Assembly (NCBI GenBank): GCA_902767045.1
Contig: CACXFT010000076.1
Location: 1-54,125, forward strand
Length of the DNA stretch: 54,125 nucleotides
DNA from: an uncultured Prevotellaceae bacterium
Lineage (GTDB): Bacteria; Bacteroidota; Bacteroidia; Bacteroidales; Bacteroidaceae
Reading direction: 5' to 3'
This document shows positions 34,890 to 44,003 of the stretch, piece after piece. Numbering within the stretch: the stretch's first letter is position 1; each line of letters opens with the position of its first letter. Below the pieces are notes generated by a model. It was not told where the DNA came from. It searched no databases and worked only from the letters and a program-made list of their open reading frames with translations. A program made the position numbers and the translations under genes.

Positions 34890-34903
34890 GGCTCGAACAA
34901 AAA

Positions 34904-34934
34904 AATCCTCACCATCGAAAGACGGTGAGGATTT
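34904..34934. terminator. Bidirectional hairpin terminator
   Basis: AAATCCTCACCATC and GACGGTGAGGATTT pair with one mismatch around a GAAA tetraloop, flanked by an A-run on the left and TTTTCTTTT on the right. It lies between the TSCPD gene (plus) and a lipoprotein gene (minus), so it can stop transcription from both sides. Confidence 0.82.
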
Positions 34935-34938
34935 TCTT

Positions 34939-35334
34939 TTATTGATAGTCTTTTGGAGTGAATGTCACTTCATCAAGAACTTGGGTGGGATTCTTCTCTG
35001 AGCGAATAATATACCTGAACGAGAATCCTTCTTCTTTGTAAGTCTTTAGTTGCGTTGACTGCTGAATTGACTTCAGCAGCTCACTGTGCAGCTGCCCCGA
35101 AACATTGCGAATCATCTCGGGTGAATCAGCCGCTCCCACAACCGTTGAATAATAACTGAACGTGCGCGTGGAACGGGCAAACGTCAAGCTGTCTGTGCGC
35201 GTGAAATTCTGCACAGGAGTGGGGCACAATTTCTCGGTATACTCTCGCGCTTCTTGCTCGGCGCGGTCTTCAATACTCTTTTGGCATGCACTAAAACAAA
35301 CCAAAGCAAGAGCAAATACAATCAACTTTCTCAT
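34939..35334 (-). CDS. Hypothetical lipoprotein
   Basis: 131 residues with a lipoprotein signal (MRKLIVFALALVCFSAC, acylated Cys at 17). The mature part starts with a charged helix (EDRAEQEAREYTEKLCPTPV) and continues with a beta-rich segment (FTRTDSLTFARSTRTFSYYS). No domain recognised. It probably resides in the periplasm on a membrane. A -7 element (TAACTTTG, 35361-35354) precedes it. It is divergent from lepA and convergent with the TSCPD gene. Confidence 0.72.
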   Translation of the reverse strand: MRKLIVFALALVCFSACQKSIEDRAEQEAREYTEKLCPTPVQNFTRTDSLTFARSTRTFSYYSTVVGAADSPEMIRNVSGQLHSELLKSIQQSTQLKTYKEEGFSFRYIIRSEKNPTQVLDEVTFTPKDYQ

Positions 35335-35353
35335 CGTTTATTTGAAATTTGTG

Positions 35354-35393
35354 CAAAGTTAATACTTTTTTTCAAAAAAATATCGTATCTTTG
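35354..35393. promoter_or_regulatory. Divergent -7 elements for the lipoprotein (minus) and lepA (plus)
   Basis: TAACTTTG on the minus strand (35361-35354) and TATCTTTG on the plus strand (35386-35393) are both exact -7 matches in an 85-bp divergent gap. Neither has a perfect -33 at 19-21 nt. The lepA leader would be about 20 nt. Confidence 0.45.
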
Positions 35394-35419
35394 CAACTTT
35401 AAAAGAAAAATCACGACTC

Positions 35420-37201
35420 ATGAACCATATCAGGAACTTCTGTATCATTGCTCACATAGACCATGGCAAGTCGACCATTGCCGACCGTCTGCTCGAATAT
35501 ACCAACACCATTCAAATTACGGAGGGGCAGATGCTCGACGACATGGATCTTGAAAAAGAGCGAGGCATCACCATTAAGAGTCATGCCATACAGATGAACT
35601 ATTCCTATGAGGGTGAAGATTATACGCTCAACCTGATTGACACGCCGGGGCATGTAGACTTTTCGTATGAGGTGTCGCGTAGCATTGCTGCCTGCGAAGG
35701 GGCCATTCTGGTTGTAGATGCCACGCAGGGCGTTCAGGCGCAAACCATTTCGAACCTTTATATGGCCATTGAGCACGACCTGGAAATCATTCCCGTCATC
35801 AACAAAATCGACATGCCCAGTGCCATGCCCGATGAGGTAGAAGACGAAATTGTGGAACTGCTGGGCTGCAAGCGCGAAGAAATTATCCGTGCATCGGGAA
35901 AGACCGGTGAGGGTGTTGAAGAAATTCTCAATGCCGTGGTGGAGCGCGTTCCGCATCCTGTGGGCAACGAGCAGGCACCGCTGCAGGCGCTCATCTTCGA
36001 CTCCGTGTTCAATTCCTTCCGTGGCATCATTGCTTATTTTAAAATCGAGAACGGCAGCATTCGCAAAGGCGACAAGGTGAAGTTCTTCAACACGGGCATG
36101 GAGTATGTGGCCGACGAAGTGGGGGTTCTGAAAATGGATATGATACCCAAACAGGTGCTCCATACCGGCGAGGTGGGATACATCATCAGCGGCATCAAGG
36201 ATGCCAAAGAGGTGAAGGTGGGCGACACCATCACTCACATTGCCAATCCCTGCTCAAAAGCCATTGAGGGCTTTCAAGAGGTGAAACCCATGGTTTTTGC
36301 CGGTGTCTATCCTATAGACCCCACAGAGTATGAAAACCTGCGGGCTTCGCTCGAGAAGTTGCAACTCAACGATGCTTCGCTCACCTTCCAGCCGGAATCG
36401 TCGGTTGCGTTGGGATTCGGTTTCCGCTGTGGCTTTCTCGGCCTGTTGCACATGGAGATTGTGCAAGAGCGTCTCGACCGTGAGTTCAATATGGATGTCA
36501 TCACCACCGTGCCTAACGTTTCTTATATGGTTTATGATAAGCACGGCAACTCTAAAGAGGTGCACAATCCATCCGGATTACCTGAGGTTACTGCCATCGA
36601 CCACATAGAAGAACCTTATATCAAGGCTTCCATCATCACCACCACCAATTTCATCGGTCCTATCATGACACTCTGCCTCGATAAACGGGGTGAACTCATC
36701 AAACAAGAGTTCGTGAGCGGCAACCGTGTAGAGCTGCATTTCTATATTCCGCTTGGCGAGATTGTGATAGACTTCTACGATAAGCTGAAGAGCATTTCAA
36801 AGGGATATGCTTCGTTCGACTATCACATCGACTCGTTCCGCCCTTCGAAGCTTGCCAAGTTAGACATTCTGCTCAATGGCGAACCCGTGGATGCTCTTTC
36901 CACGCTTACCCACCAGGATAACGCAGTAACCTTGGGGCGGCGCATGTGTGAGAAGCTTAAAGAACTCATTCCACGCCAACAGTTCGACATAGCCATTCAG
37001 GCTGCCATCGGTGCCAAGATTGTGGCTCGCGAAACCATCAAGTGTGTGCGCAAGGATGTAACCGCCAAGTGCTACGGAGGTGATGTGAGCCGAAAGCGCA
37101 AATTGCTTGAAAAACAGAAGCGTGGCAAAAAACGTATGAAGCAAATCGGTAATGTGGAAGTACCGCAAAAGGCATTCCTTGCAGTTTTAAAACTCGACTG
37201 A
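35420..37201 (+). CDS. lepA: Elongation factor 4 (LepA)
   Basis: A translational GTPase that binds ribosomes and affects initiation and assembly. The 593-residue protein has G1 in [10 protein letters not shown]3 in DTPGHVDF and G4 in NKIDMPSA. Domains II, III and V follow, then the LepA-specific C-terminal domain (about 490-593: [20 protein letters not shown], ending with [19 protein letters not shown]). The frame is complete. The Crp/Fnr gene starts 55 bp downstream on the same strand. Confidence 0.97.
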   Translation: MNHIRNFCIIAHIDHGKSTIADRLLEYTNTIQITEGQMLDDMDLEKERGITIKSHAIQMNYSYEGEDYTLNLIDTPGHVDFSYEVSRSIAACEGAILVVDATQGVQAQTISNLYMAIEHDLEIIPVINKIDMPSAMPDEVEDEIVELLGCKREEIIRASGKTGEGVEEILNAVVERVPHPVGNEQAPLQALIFDSVFNSFRGIIAYFKIENGSIRKGDKVKFFNTGMEYVADEVGVLKMDMIPKQVLHTGEVGYIISGIKDAKEVKVGDTITHIANPCSKAIEGFQEVKPMVFAGVYPIDPTEYENLRASLEKLQLNDASLTFQPESSVALGFGFRCGFLGLLHMEIVQERLDREFNMDVITTVPNVSYMVYDKHGNSKEVHNPSGLPEVTAIDHIEEPYIKASIITTTNFIGPIMTLCLDKRGELIKQEFVSGNRVELHFYIPLGEIVIDFYDKLKSISKGYASFDYHIDSFRPSKLAKLDILLNGEPVDALSTLTHQDNAVTLGRRMCEKLKELIPRQQFDIAIQAAIGAKIVARETIKCVRKDVTAKCYGGDVSRKRKLLEKQKRGKKRMKQIGNVEVPQKAFLAVLKLD

Positions 37202-37256
37202 CGTATCCCAAACAAGTCCTAGATTTAACAAACCTAACAACCTATAAGTAGCTACA

Positions 37257-37856
37257 ATGAAAGAATTAGTTAACACAACCCGCGACATCGCACGTGAGCT
37301 GGCACGCAAATACAGTACCATGACTCACGATGAACTCGATGAACTGGAAAGCATTCTGGTGCCTATGAAGTTTGCCAAGGGCCAGAAAATTTTAAATGAG
37401 GGAGATGTGTGTGAGAATATCTACTATATCGATCACGGATTGATACGCCAATTCTATTTCAAGAACGGGAAAGAGGTTACAGAGCATCTGGGCGAAGACG
37501 GCACCATCTTTATGTGCATCGAGAGCTTGTTCAAGGAAGAACCCACCCGGCTGCAGGTGGAGGCTCTCGAACCTACTGTGATATATGCCATGCCAAAGCG
37601 CGACCTTGAACTGGTTGCCCTTCACAATGTGAACATTCAGATGATGTATAGAAAGATACTTGAAGAGAGCTTGATTATTTCTCAAGTTCATGCCGACCTC
37701 GTGCGCTTCGAATCTGCCCAGAGTCGCTATAAACGCATGTGCAAACTCAACCCACAGGTTGTTTTGCGTGCACCCCTTGTTTATATTGCCAACTATTTGC
37801 AAATGACTCCCGAAACGCTGAGCAGAGTGCGTTCGGCTACATTGATGGAGAAATAA
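37257..37856 (+). CDS. Crp/Fnr family transcriptional regulator
   Basis: 199 residues. An N-terminal cyclic-nucleotide-binding-like beta roll (about 35-125: FAKGQKILNEGDVCENIYYI, EHLGEDGTIFMCIESLFKE) precedes a long dimer helix and a short C-terminal helix-turn-helix (about 170-195: APLVYIANYLQMTPETLSRV). No Fnr-type N-terminal cysteine cluster is visible, and the canonical cAMP-pocket Arg is not obvious, so the effector is unknown. A strong terminator follows immediately. Confidence 0.87.
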   Translation: MKELVNTTRDIARELARKYSTMTHDELDELESILVPMKFAKGQKILNEGDVCENIYYIDHGLIRQFYFKNGKEVTEHLGEDGTIFMCIESLFKEEPTRLQVEALEPTVIYAMPKRDLELVALHNVNIQMMYRKILEESLIISQVHADLVRFESAQSRYKRMCKLNPQVVLRAPLVYIANYLQMTPETLSRVRSATLMEK

Positions 37857-37878
37857 AACATAAGTTCAAGCAAAAAAA

Positions 37879-37925
37879 ACGGAGGAGTGAAAATCATTCA
37901 TATCATGATTGTTTCACTCCTCCGT
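37879..37925. terminator. Strong hairpin terminator between the Crp/Fnr gene and the acyl-CoA ligase gene
   Basis: ACGGAGGAGTGAAA and TTTCACTCCTCCGT pair perfectly over 14 bp, with a weak inner hairpin (ATCAT/ATGAT) in the 19-nt loop. An A-run lies upstream and TTTTTT lies downstream. It is placed between convergent genes and should work in both directions. Confidence 0.88.
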
Positions 37926-37956
37926 GTTTTTTCTCTATGCTCAAGCCTTCTGTTCT

Positions 37957-39645
37957 TTACTGATACAGATACCTCTTGATGCTCTTCTTCGGTGTTTTGG
38001 CAAACTCTTCCTCGTGAATTTCTATAGAAACAAGTTTGCTGTAGGAAGGAATAATGGTATTCAGCTGCTGGCGGTTTTGTTCCATGATGTTGGTCAGCTC
38101 TGTTTTGGAAATACCTTGATTCTTGGCTTCATCATAGTCGGGGTGCACCAGTCCAACCAGTTTCTCTTCGCGTTGCACCACCACACTCTCCACCACGTAT
38201 GGCATCGAGTTCAGCTTGTCTTCTATTTCTTCGGGGTAGATGTTTTGCCCGTTCGAACCTAACAGCATGTTCTTTGAACGACCTTTGATGAATACATTGC
38301 CGTCTTCGTCCATCAGTCCCAAGTCGCCGGTGTGATACCATCCGTCTCTGTCGATGGTCTGGCGGGTAGCCTCTTCGTTTTTGTAATAGCCGAGCATCAC
38401 GTTCATGCCCTTGACAAGAATTTCTCCGGGAATGTTTGCCGGGTCCGGACTGTCTATGCGCACTTTCATGTGCACTACTTCTCTTCCGCAGCTGCCCGGT
38501 GCAAAGGTTTTATAATCGGCGTATGTGATGATGGGTGCACATTCGGTTGCTCCATACCCAACGGTGTAGGGGAAGTTGATTCGTTTCAAGAAAGCTTCCA
38601 CCTCTTGGTTGAACGCTGCGCCCCCAACAATAATCTCATAGAACTTGCCGCCGAATGCATTCACCACTTGCTCGCATATTTTCTCGTTGAGACGACGGTT
38701 GATAACCGGCATGTTGAGCAATATCTTCATCATGTTGTTCTCCAGCTTGGGAAGCACTTTTTTCTTGATGATTTTCTCAATCACGAGTGGAACGGCAATG
38801 ATGATAACTGGTTTCACATCGGCAAAGGCTTGTGCGATGATGGCCGGACTTGGTATGCGGGTGAGGAAGAAGATGTGGCATCCCGAAAGGAATTCGAATA
38901 AAAATTCAAAAGCCATACCATACATGTGGGCCATGGGTAGAATGCTGATAACGTTGTCGCCGGCTTTTATTTTGTGACCTATCACCGACAAGGCAAAATC
39001 GGCATTGCTCCATAGAGCGCGATACGGAATCATCACTCCTTTCGAAAAGCCCGTTGTTCCGCTTGTGTAGTTGATAAGTGCCAGTTCGTCGGGCGACTGT
39101 TCAATATAATAATGTACATGCTCTTGGCGGAAATACTTCGGGAACTTTTTTCCGAACATTTCGTTCAGGTGTTCGCGGGCGTAGGTGAGCTTGTCAGTTC
39201 GGCTCACCATGAGCGAATAGTCGGGTATGTTGATGATGCCTTCGAGCGCCGGCATTTTGGTAGCATCGATGATGGTTGCCACCACGTCGCCTACAAACAG
39301 CAGCTTGGCATCGGAGTGGTTCACAATGTTGTGTATCTGGTCGGCAGTGAACTCATGCAATATGGGCACGGCAATGGCTCCATAGGTGAGCGTGGCCAGA
39401 AAAGCCACTGCCCAGTGTGAGCTGTTGCGCCCGCAGAGTGCGATTTTATCGCCTTTCACCACGCCGCTGTTTTCAAATAAGATGTGTAGTTTTTCTATTT
39501 TGCGTGCCACATCGTGGTATTGCAAAGTTGCGCCCTTATAGTCAGTGAGTGCATCGAGGTGCCAATTCTTCACGATGCTCTGTTCTATAAGGTTGTTAAA
39601 ACTTGGTATGTTTTGATTTGGGTTTAACTGTTGATTTGGTTCCAT
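37957..39645 (-). CDS. AMP-dependent acyl-CoA synthetase (long-chain type)
   Basis: 562 residues, cytoplasmic or membrane-associated. It activates a carboxylic acid with ATP and transfers it to CoA. Adenylate-forming motifs in order are YTSGTTGFSKGV (193-204), the acyl/AMP-site GYGATECAP, WYHTGDLG, and the hinge KGRSKNMLLGSNGQNIYPEE with its conserved Arg/Lys region. The sequence best fits the long-chain fatty acid CoA ligase branch. The chain-length range cannot be read. It has its own promoter at 39669-39700. Confidence 0.9.
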   Translation of the reverse strand: MEPNQQLNPNQNIPSFNNLIEQSIVKNWHLDALTDYKGATLQYHDVARKIEKLHILFENSGVVKGDKIALCGRNSSHWAVAFLATLTYGAIAVPILHEFTADQIHNIVNHSDAKLLFVGDVVATIIDATKMPALEGIINIPDYSLMVSRTDKLTYAREHLNEMFGKKFPKYFRQEHVHYYIEQSPDELALINYTSGTTGFSKGVMIPYRALWSNADFALSVIGHKIKAGDNVISILPMAHMYGMAFEFLFEFLSGCHIFFLTRIPSPAIIAQAFADVKPVIIIAVPLVIEKIIKKKVLPKLENNMMKILLNMPVINRRLNEKICEQVVNAFGGKFYEIIVGGAAFNQEVEAFLKRINFPYTVGYGATECAPIITYADYKTFAPGSCGREVVHMKVRIDSPDPANIPGEILVKGMNVMLGYYKNEEATRQTIDRDGWYHTGDLGLMDEDGNVFIKGRSKNMLLGSNGQNIYPEEIEDKLNSMPYVVESVVVQREEKLVGLVHPDYDEAKNQGISKTELTNIMEQNRQQLNTIIPSYSKLVSIEIHEEEFAKTPKKSIKRYLYQ

Positions 39646-39668
39646 TGCACAATTTTCTTTTCGATGTG

Positions 39669-39700
39669 CAAAGGTAATATCTTATTTGCTCATTTGCAAA
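39669..39700 (-). promoter_or_regulatory. Predicted promoter of the acyl-CoA ligase gene
   Basis: On the minus strand TTTG (39700-39697) and TACCTTTG (39676-39669) are separated by 20 nt, exact to both elements. The leader to the ATG at 39645 is about 20 nt. Confidence 0.68.
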
Positions 39701-39744
39701 TGTTTTGTGCAGTATTTTACTTGTTAGCCTGATTTTTTTGCTTT

Positions 39745-40992
39745 TTACTCATATCTCATGGACTTGGCGGGGTGAATATGTGCCACAAGATAGCTTGGAG
39801 CGATGAGCATGAACACGCTGATGAGCAGTGTTGCCAGGTTCAGTGCCAACACAATGGGCAGGTTGAGTTCGGCAGGAACGGTGCTCACATAATAGGTGGT
39901 GGGATTGAGTTTCACCAAGCCCAGCTGGTCTTGCAGAATCACCAGCCCAATGCCAATGATGTTTCCGATGAGCAGTCCACGCCCGATGATGAACACGGCA
40001 AACCACAGGAAAGTTCGCCTGATGGATTGGTTTCTGGCTCCCAGCGCTTTAAGAATGCCAATCATCTGAGTTCGTTCCAGAATGATGATGAGCAGTCCGC
40101 TAATCATGGTCACGCCTGCCACGGCAGTCATCAGTGCCAGTATAATCCAAACGTTCAGGTCGAGCAGGTTGAGCCACGAAAAAATTTGCGGGTTCAGTTC
40201 GCGTATGGTGCGCGACGAAAAGGTTTCGCCATTTCGGTCTTGCTTGCGGTTCACGGTTTCCACAAACCTTGCTGCCACCTGGTCGAGTTGTTCAAAGTCT
40301 TTCACCAGAACTTCCGCCCCGCTCACTTGGTCGGGTTCCCATCCGTTCAGTTTGCGTGCCGTGTAAAGGTCGGTCAGACAGAGCGAGCGGTCGTATTGTG
40401 CCAGATTAGTTTCATAGATGCCGGCAATGGTAAAGCGCCGTGCTCTCACTCCGCCTTGGTCAATGAAATAGGCGAATATCTTGTCGCCGGTCTTGAGCAG
40501 TAGCTGTTTGGCTATGGTGTTTGAAATCAATATGTTGTTACTGCTTTTCACTGCCGAGAACTGTGGAATGCTTCCTTCCACCATGTGCTTATGCAGGAAG
40601 GTGGTGTCGTATTCTTCGGCGATGCCTTTGAACACGATGCCCAGAAAGTCGTTGTCGGTTTTCAAGATTCCTTGTTTCAACACGAACCGTTCGGCATGGG
40701 CTACGCCTTCAATGCCCAAGATGGCGTTTTTCATGGAATCGTTGATGGCAATGGGGTGCTGTTCGCTGGTTTGCAGCGTCAGGAAGTTTGCCACCTGAAT
40801 ATGGCTGCCAAATCCCACCACCTTGTCGCGTATGGTATGTTTGAATCCAAGAATCACGCTCACCGACACAATCATCACAGCCAGTCCGATGGCAACACCG
40901 GCTGTTGCTATCTGAATGGCAGGTTGCGACACGCGCCGGCGGTCGCCTCCTTCAGCGTATATTTTTCGTGCAAGAAAGAGTTCGAGGTTCAT
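39745..40992 (-). CDS. LolC/LolE-type ABC transporter permease (FtsX-like)
   Basis: 415 residues. The topology is of the MacB/FtsX/LolCE family: one N-terminal membrane helix (about 27-50), a large periplasmic domain (about 55-270) and three C-terminal helices (about 280-305, 330-355, 380-405). The opening LFLARKIYAEGGDRRRVSQP is typical of the lipoprotein-releasing permease. Its ATPase (LolD-like) is not in the window. It starts 3 nt after the aminotransferase stop. A role in moving lipoproteins to the outer membrane is the family-level expectation. Confidence 0.87.
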   Translation of the reverse strand: MNLELFLARKIYAEGGDRRRVSQPAIQIATAGVAIGLAVMIVSVSVILGFKHTIRDKVVGFGSHIQVANFLTLQTSEQHPIAINDSMKNAILGIEGVAHAERFVLKQGILKTDNDFLGIVFKGIAEEYDTTFLHKHMVEGSIPQFSAVKSSNNILISNTIAKQLLLKTGDKIFAYFIDQGGVRARRFTIAGIYETNLAQYDRSLCLTDLYTARKLNGWEPDQVSGAEVLVKDFEQLDQVAARFVETVNRKQDRNGETFSSRTIRELNPQIFSWLNLLDLNVWIILALMTAVAGVTMISGLLIIILERTQMIGILKALGARNQSIRRTFLWFAVFIIGRGLLIGNIIGIGLVILQDQLGLVKLNPTTYYVSTVPAELNLPIVLALNLATLLISVFMLIAPSYLVAHIHPAKSMRYE

Positions 40993-40995
40993 TCT

Positions 40996-42195
40996 CTACA
41001 GTTTTCTTCCGGGGTACACTTCCAATGCTTTTCTCAACACGATGAGTGCCCGTTCCAGATCTTCTTTCTTGAGCACGTATGCGATGCGCACCTGGTCTAT
41101 TCCCGCTCCGGGTGTGGTATAGAATCCGGCAGCGGGAGCCATCATCACGGTTTCTCCCTCGTAGTTGAAGTCTTCCAGGCACCAGCGGCAGAATTCCTCG
41201 GCCGAGTCTACGGGCAGCTTGGCCACGGTATAGAAGGCTCCCATGGGAATGGGCGAGTAAACGCCGGGTATGCGGTTGAGCCCGTCGATAAGGCATTTGC
41301 GCCTTTCCACATACTCGTCGTACACATCGCGGTAGTATTCTTCGGGTGCATCGAGCGATGCCTCGGCCACAATCTGTCCGATGAGGGGAGGGGAGAGTCG
41401 TGCCTGACAGAATTTCATCACGGCGGCCTTCACCGCCTCGTTTTTGGTGATGAGGGCTCCAATGCGTATTCCGCATTCGCTGTAGCGTTTCGAAACAGAG
41501 TCGATGAGAATCACGTTTTGTTCAATTCCTTCCAGGTGGCAGGCCGAGATGTAGGGCGAGCCGGTGTAGATGTATTCGCGGTACACCTCGTCGGAGAAGA
41601 GATAGAGGTCGTATTTTTTCACCAGGTCGCGAATCTGGTTCATTTCACGGCGTGTATATAGATAGCCTGTTGGGTTGTTGGGGTTGCAGATCATGATGGC
41701 GCGTGTGCGCTCGTTGATGAGTTCTTCAAACTTTTCCACCTTTGGCAGCGAGAATCCCTCGTCGATGGTGGTGGCGATGGTTCTGATTTTTGCGCCGGCC
41801 GATATAGCGAAAGCCATGTAGTTGGCGTATGCCGGTTCCGGCACAATGATTTCGTCACCGGGGTTCAGGCAGCTCATGAAGGCGAAGAGCACGGCTTCGC
41901 TACCTCCGGAAGTGATGATGATGTCGTTGGCGTTCACGTTGATGTTGAACTTGTTGTAATAGCCAACAAGTTTTTCACGGTAGCTCAGATATCCTTGACT
42001 GGGCGAATATTCAAGCACGGTGCGGTCTATGTTTTTCAGCGCATCGAGTCCCACCTGCGGTGTGGGCAGGTCAGGCTGTCCAATGTTCAGGTGATACACT
42101 TTGATGCCGTTCTTTTTGGCAGCGGCGGCCAGTGGTGCCAGCTTTCTGATGGGCGATTCGGGCATTTCAAGTCCGCGTATGGATATTTCAGGCAT
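40996..42195 (-). CDS. PLP-dependent aminotransferase, class I (aspartate-type)
   Basis: 399 residues, cytoplasmic. The fold-type I markers are present: NPNNPTGYLYTRREM, SDEVYREYIYTG (PLP-binding Asp and Tyr), the PLP lysine in SVSKRYSECGIRIG, and the C-terminal substrate-carboxylate Arg in VRIAYVL. The substrate is likely aspartate or another common amino acid with 2-oxoglutarate, but it is not fixed by sequence. It leads a two-gene unit with the LolC/E permease from the promoter at 42251-42282. Confidence 0.9.
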   Translation of the reverse strand: MPEISIRGLEMPESPIRKLAPLAAAAKKNGIKVYHLNIGQPDLPTPQVGLDALKNIDRTVLEYSPSQGYLSYREKLVGYYNKFNINVNANDIIITSGGSEAVLFAFMSCLNPGDEIIVPEPAYANYMAFAISAGAKIRTIATTIDEGFSLPKVEKFEELINERTRAIMICNPNNPTGYLYTRREMNQIRDLVKKYDLYLFSDEVYREYIYTGSPYISACHLEGIEQNVILIDSVSKRYSECGIRIGALITKNEAVKAAVMKFCQARLSPPLIGQIVAEASLDAPEEYYRDVYDEYVERRKCLIDGLNRIPGVYSPIPMGAFYTVAKLPVDSAEEFCRWCLEDFNYEGETVMMAPAAGFYTTPGAGIDQVRIAYVLKKEDLERALIVLRKALEVYPGRKL

Positions 42196-42250
42196 AATCA
42201 GTTATTCCCTTCTCTGGTAGTTTTTGAGTTTTCTTCTTTATTTACGATTG

Positions 42251-42282
42251 CAAAAGTACAAATAATATTTCATTTCTCCAAA
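42251..42282 (-). promoter_or_regulatory. Predicted promoter of the aminotransferase/permease unit
   Basis: On the minus strand TTTG (42282-42279) and TACTTTTG (42258-42251) are 20 nt apart, exact to both Bacteroidetes elements, with a leader of about 50 nt. It lies just beyond the terminator of the arabinose operon. Confidence 0.68.
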
Positions 42283-42298
42283 TGTTCCTGTTATTCAA

Positions 42299-42373
42299 TA
42301 AAAAACATCCCCATCTTTTCTCGCTGAGCCGGCATTTTCTTGTCTGTTGCCGTTGCGTGAAAGATGGGGATGT
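42299..42373 (-). terminator. Large two-tier hairpin terminating the arabinose operon
   Basis: ACATCCCCATCTTT (42305-42318) and AAAGATGGGGATGT (42360-42373) form a perfect 14-bp outer stem. Inside the roughly 40-nt loop CGGCA (42330-42334) and TGCCG (42348-42352) can form a second stem. On the minus strand the outer stem is followed by a T-run (complement of the A-run at 42299-42305), so it can act as an intrinsic terminator after araB. The loop is unusually long for a plain terminator. Confidence 0.75.
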
Positions 42374-42404
42374 GGGTTTGCGCTAACAGATAAACGTTTG
42401 CGCT

Positions 42405-44003
42405 TTACTTTTTGTTGTCTACGGCAGCCTGTTCAATGGCCAGTCCGCGACGGTAGTTCTCGATGTAGGCGTTGAATCCTGCCACGTCTTCCGGTGTGGG
42501 AGCGATTTCTGTGCCAGTGTTTCCGGCGAACACCACCTCTTCGAGATAGTCGGCAAGTGAGCGTTTCTCAGTGTTGTTCACCAGATACGAGGCGAGCAGT
42601 GCTATGCCCCAAGCGCCGCCTTCGCCGGCTGTTTCCATCACCGAGATGGGCGAGTTGAGTGCTGCAGCGAGCATGCGCTGACCCACGCCCTTGGTTTTGA
42701 AGTAGCCGCCATGACCGGTGATGCGGTCAACCTTCACGTTCTCTTCTTTGAGCAGGATGTCGTTGCCCAGTTTGAGCACGCCAATGGCTCCATAGAGGTG
42801 TGCGCGCATGAAGTTGGCCAGGTTAAACTTGTCGTTGGCCGAGCGCACAAACAGGGGTCGCCCTTCGGCAAGTCCGGTCACGGGTTCGCCGCTCACATAG
42901 TTGTAAGCCATCAGTCCGCCGCAGTCGGCATCGCCTTCCAGTGCCTTGTTAAAGAGTTTGCCATAAAGTTCGTTCATGTCTACGGGCACTCCGAGCAGTT
43001 GCTGGTATTCCTTGAACAGTCCCACCCAGGCATTGATGTCGCTGGTGCAGTTGTTGCAGTGCACCATGGCCACGAGCGAAGCGTCGGGAGTGGTCACCAT
43101 GTCAATCATCTCGTAGGGTTTCGAGAGTTCTTTCTCGAGCACGATCATCGAGAACGACGATGTTCCGGCCGACACGTTACCTGTGCGTTGCTTCACGGCA
43201 TTGGTGGCCACCATTCCTGTTCCGGCATCGCCTTCCGGCGGGCACACGGGCACTCCGGCTTTCAGGTGTCCCGAAACGTCGAGCTTGTAGGCACCCTCGG
43301 GAGTGAGGAATCCGGCATTTTCGCCTGCGTTCAGCGAGCGTGGCAGAATGTCTTCCAGCTTCCAGGGATATTGGCGCATGCTGATGAGCTTGTCGAACTT
43401 CTCCACCATGGTGGCATCGTAGGTTTTGGTTTTGGGGTCTACGGGAATCATGCCCGAGGCATCGCCCACGCCCAGCACAAACTGTCCGGTAACCTGCCAG
43501 TGCACATATCCTGCCAGTGTGGTCAGGTATTTGATGTCTTTCACATGCTCTTCGTTGTCGAGTATGCACTGATAGAGGTGGCTGATGCTCCAGCGCAGTG
43601 GAATGTTATAGTTGAAGAGTTCCGAGAGTTCGGCAGCTGCTTTCCCGGTGTTGGTGTTTCTCCAGGTGCGGAAGGGCACCAGAATCTGCTGGTTTTTGTT
43701 GAATGCCATATAGCCGTGCATCATGGCCGAGAAACCGATGGCAGCGAGTGTTTCAATTTCGCAGTCGTATTGTTTGAGCACGTCTTTGCGCAGTTCGGCA
43801 TAGCAGTCTTGCAGTCCATACCAGATGGCCTCTGTCGAGTAGGTCCAAAGTCCGTCAACGAGCTGGTTTTCCCATTCGTGGGCTCCCTGAGCTATGGGCT
43901 TGTTCTCCTGGTCTATGAGAACAGCCTTGATGCGGGTAGAGCCAAACTCTATGCCGAGGATGGCTTTACCCGATTCAATGGTTTGTTTAGCTGTCATACT
44001 CAT
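42405..44003 (-). CDS. araB: L-ribulokinase-like FGGY carbohydrate kinase
   Basis: It phosphorylates L-ribulose to L-ribulose 5-phosphate. The 532-residue FGGY kinase has an N-terminal phosphate loop (ILGIEFGSTRIKAVLID), an FSAMMHGYMAFN substrate segment and the C-terminal FGGY-like GHGGYFKTKGVGQRMLAAAL with an ATP-binding Gly patch (ETAGEGGAWGIAL). FGGY kinases for xylulose and ribulose look alike; its position directly after araA (no gap) and with araD decides for ribulokinase. The gene is closed by the hairpin at 42299-42373. Confidence 0.9.
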   Translation of the reverse strand: MSMTAKQTIESGKAILGIEFGSTRIKAVLIDQENKPIAQGAHEWENQLVDGLWTYSTEAIWYGLQDCYAELRKDVLKQYDCEIETLAAIGFSAMMHGYMAFNKNQQILVPFRTWRNTNTGKAAAELSELFNYNIPLRWSISHLYQCILDNEEHVKDIKYLTTLAGYVHWQVTGQFVLGVGDASGMIPVDPKTKTYDATMVEKFDKLISMRQYPWKLEDILPRSLNAGENAGFLTPEGAYKLDVSGHLKAGVPVCPPEGDAGTGMVATNAVKQRTGNVSAGTSSFSMIVLEKELSKPYEMIDMVTTPDASLVAMVHCNNCTSDINAWVGLFKEYQQLLGVPVDMNELYGKLFNKALEGDADCGGLMAYNYVSGEPVTGLAEGRPLFVRSANDKFNLANFMRAHLYGAIGVLKLGNDILLKEENVKVDRITGHGGYFKTKGVGQRMLAAALNSPISVMETAGEGGAWGIALLASYLVNNTEKRSLADYLEEVVFAGNTGTEIAPTPEDVAGFNAYIENYRRGLAIEQAAVDNKK

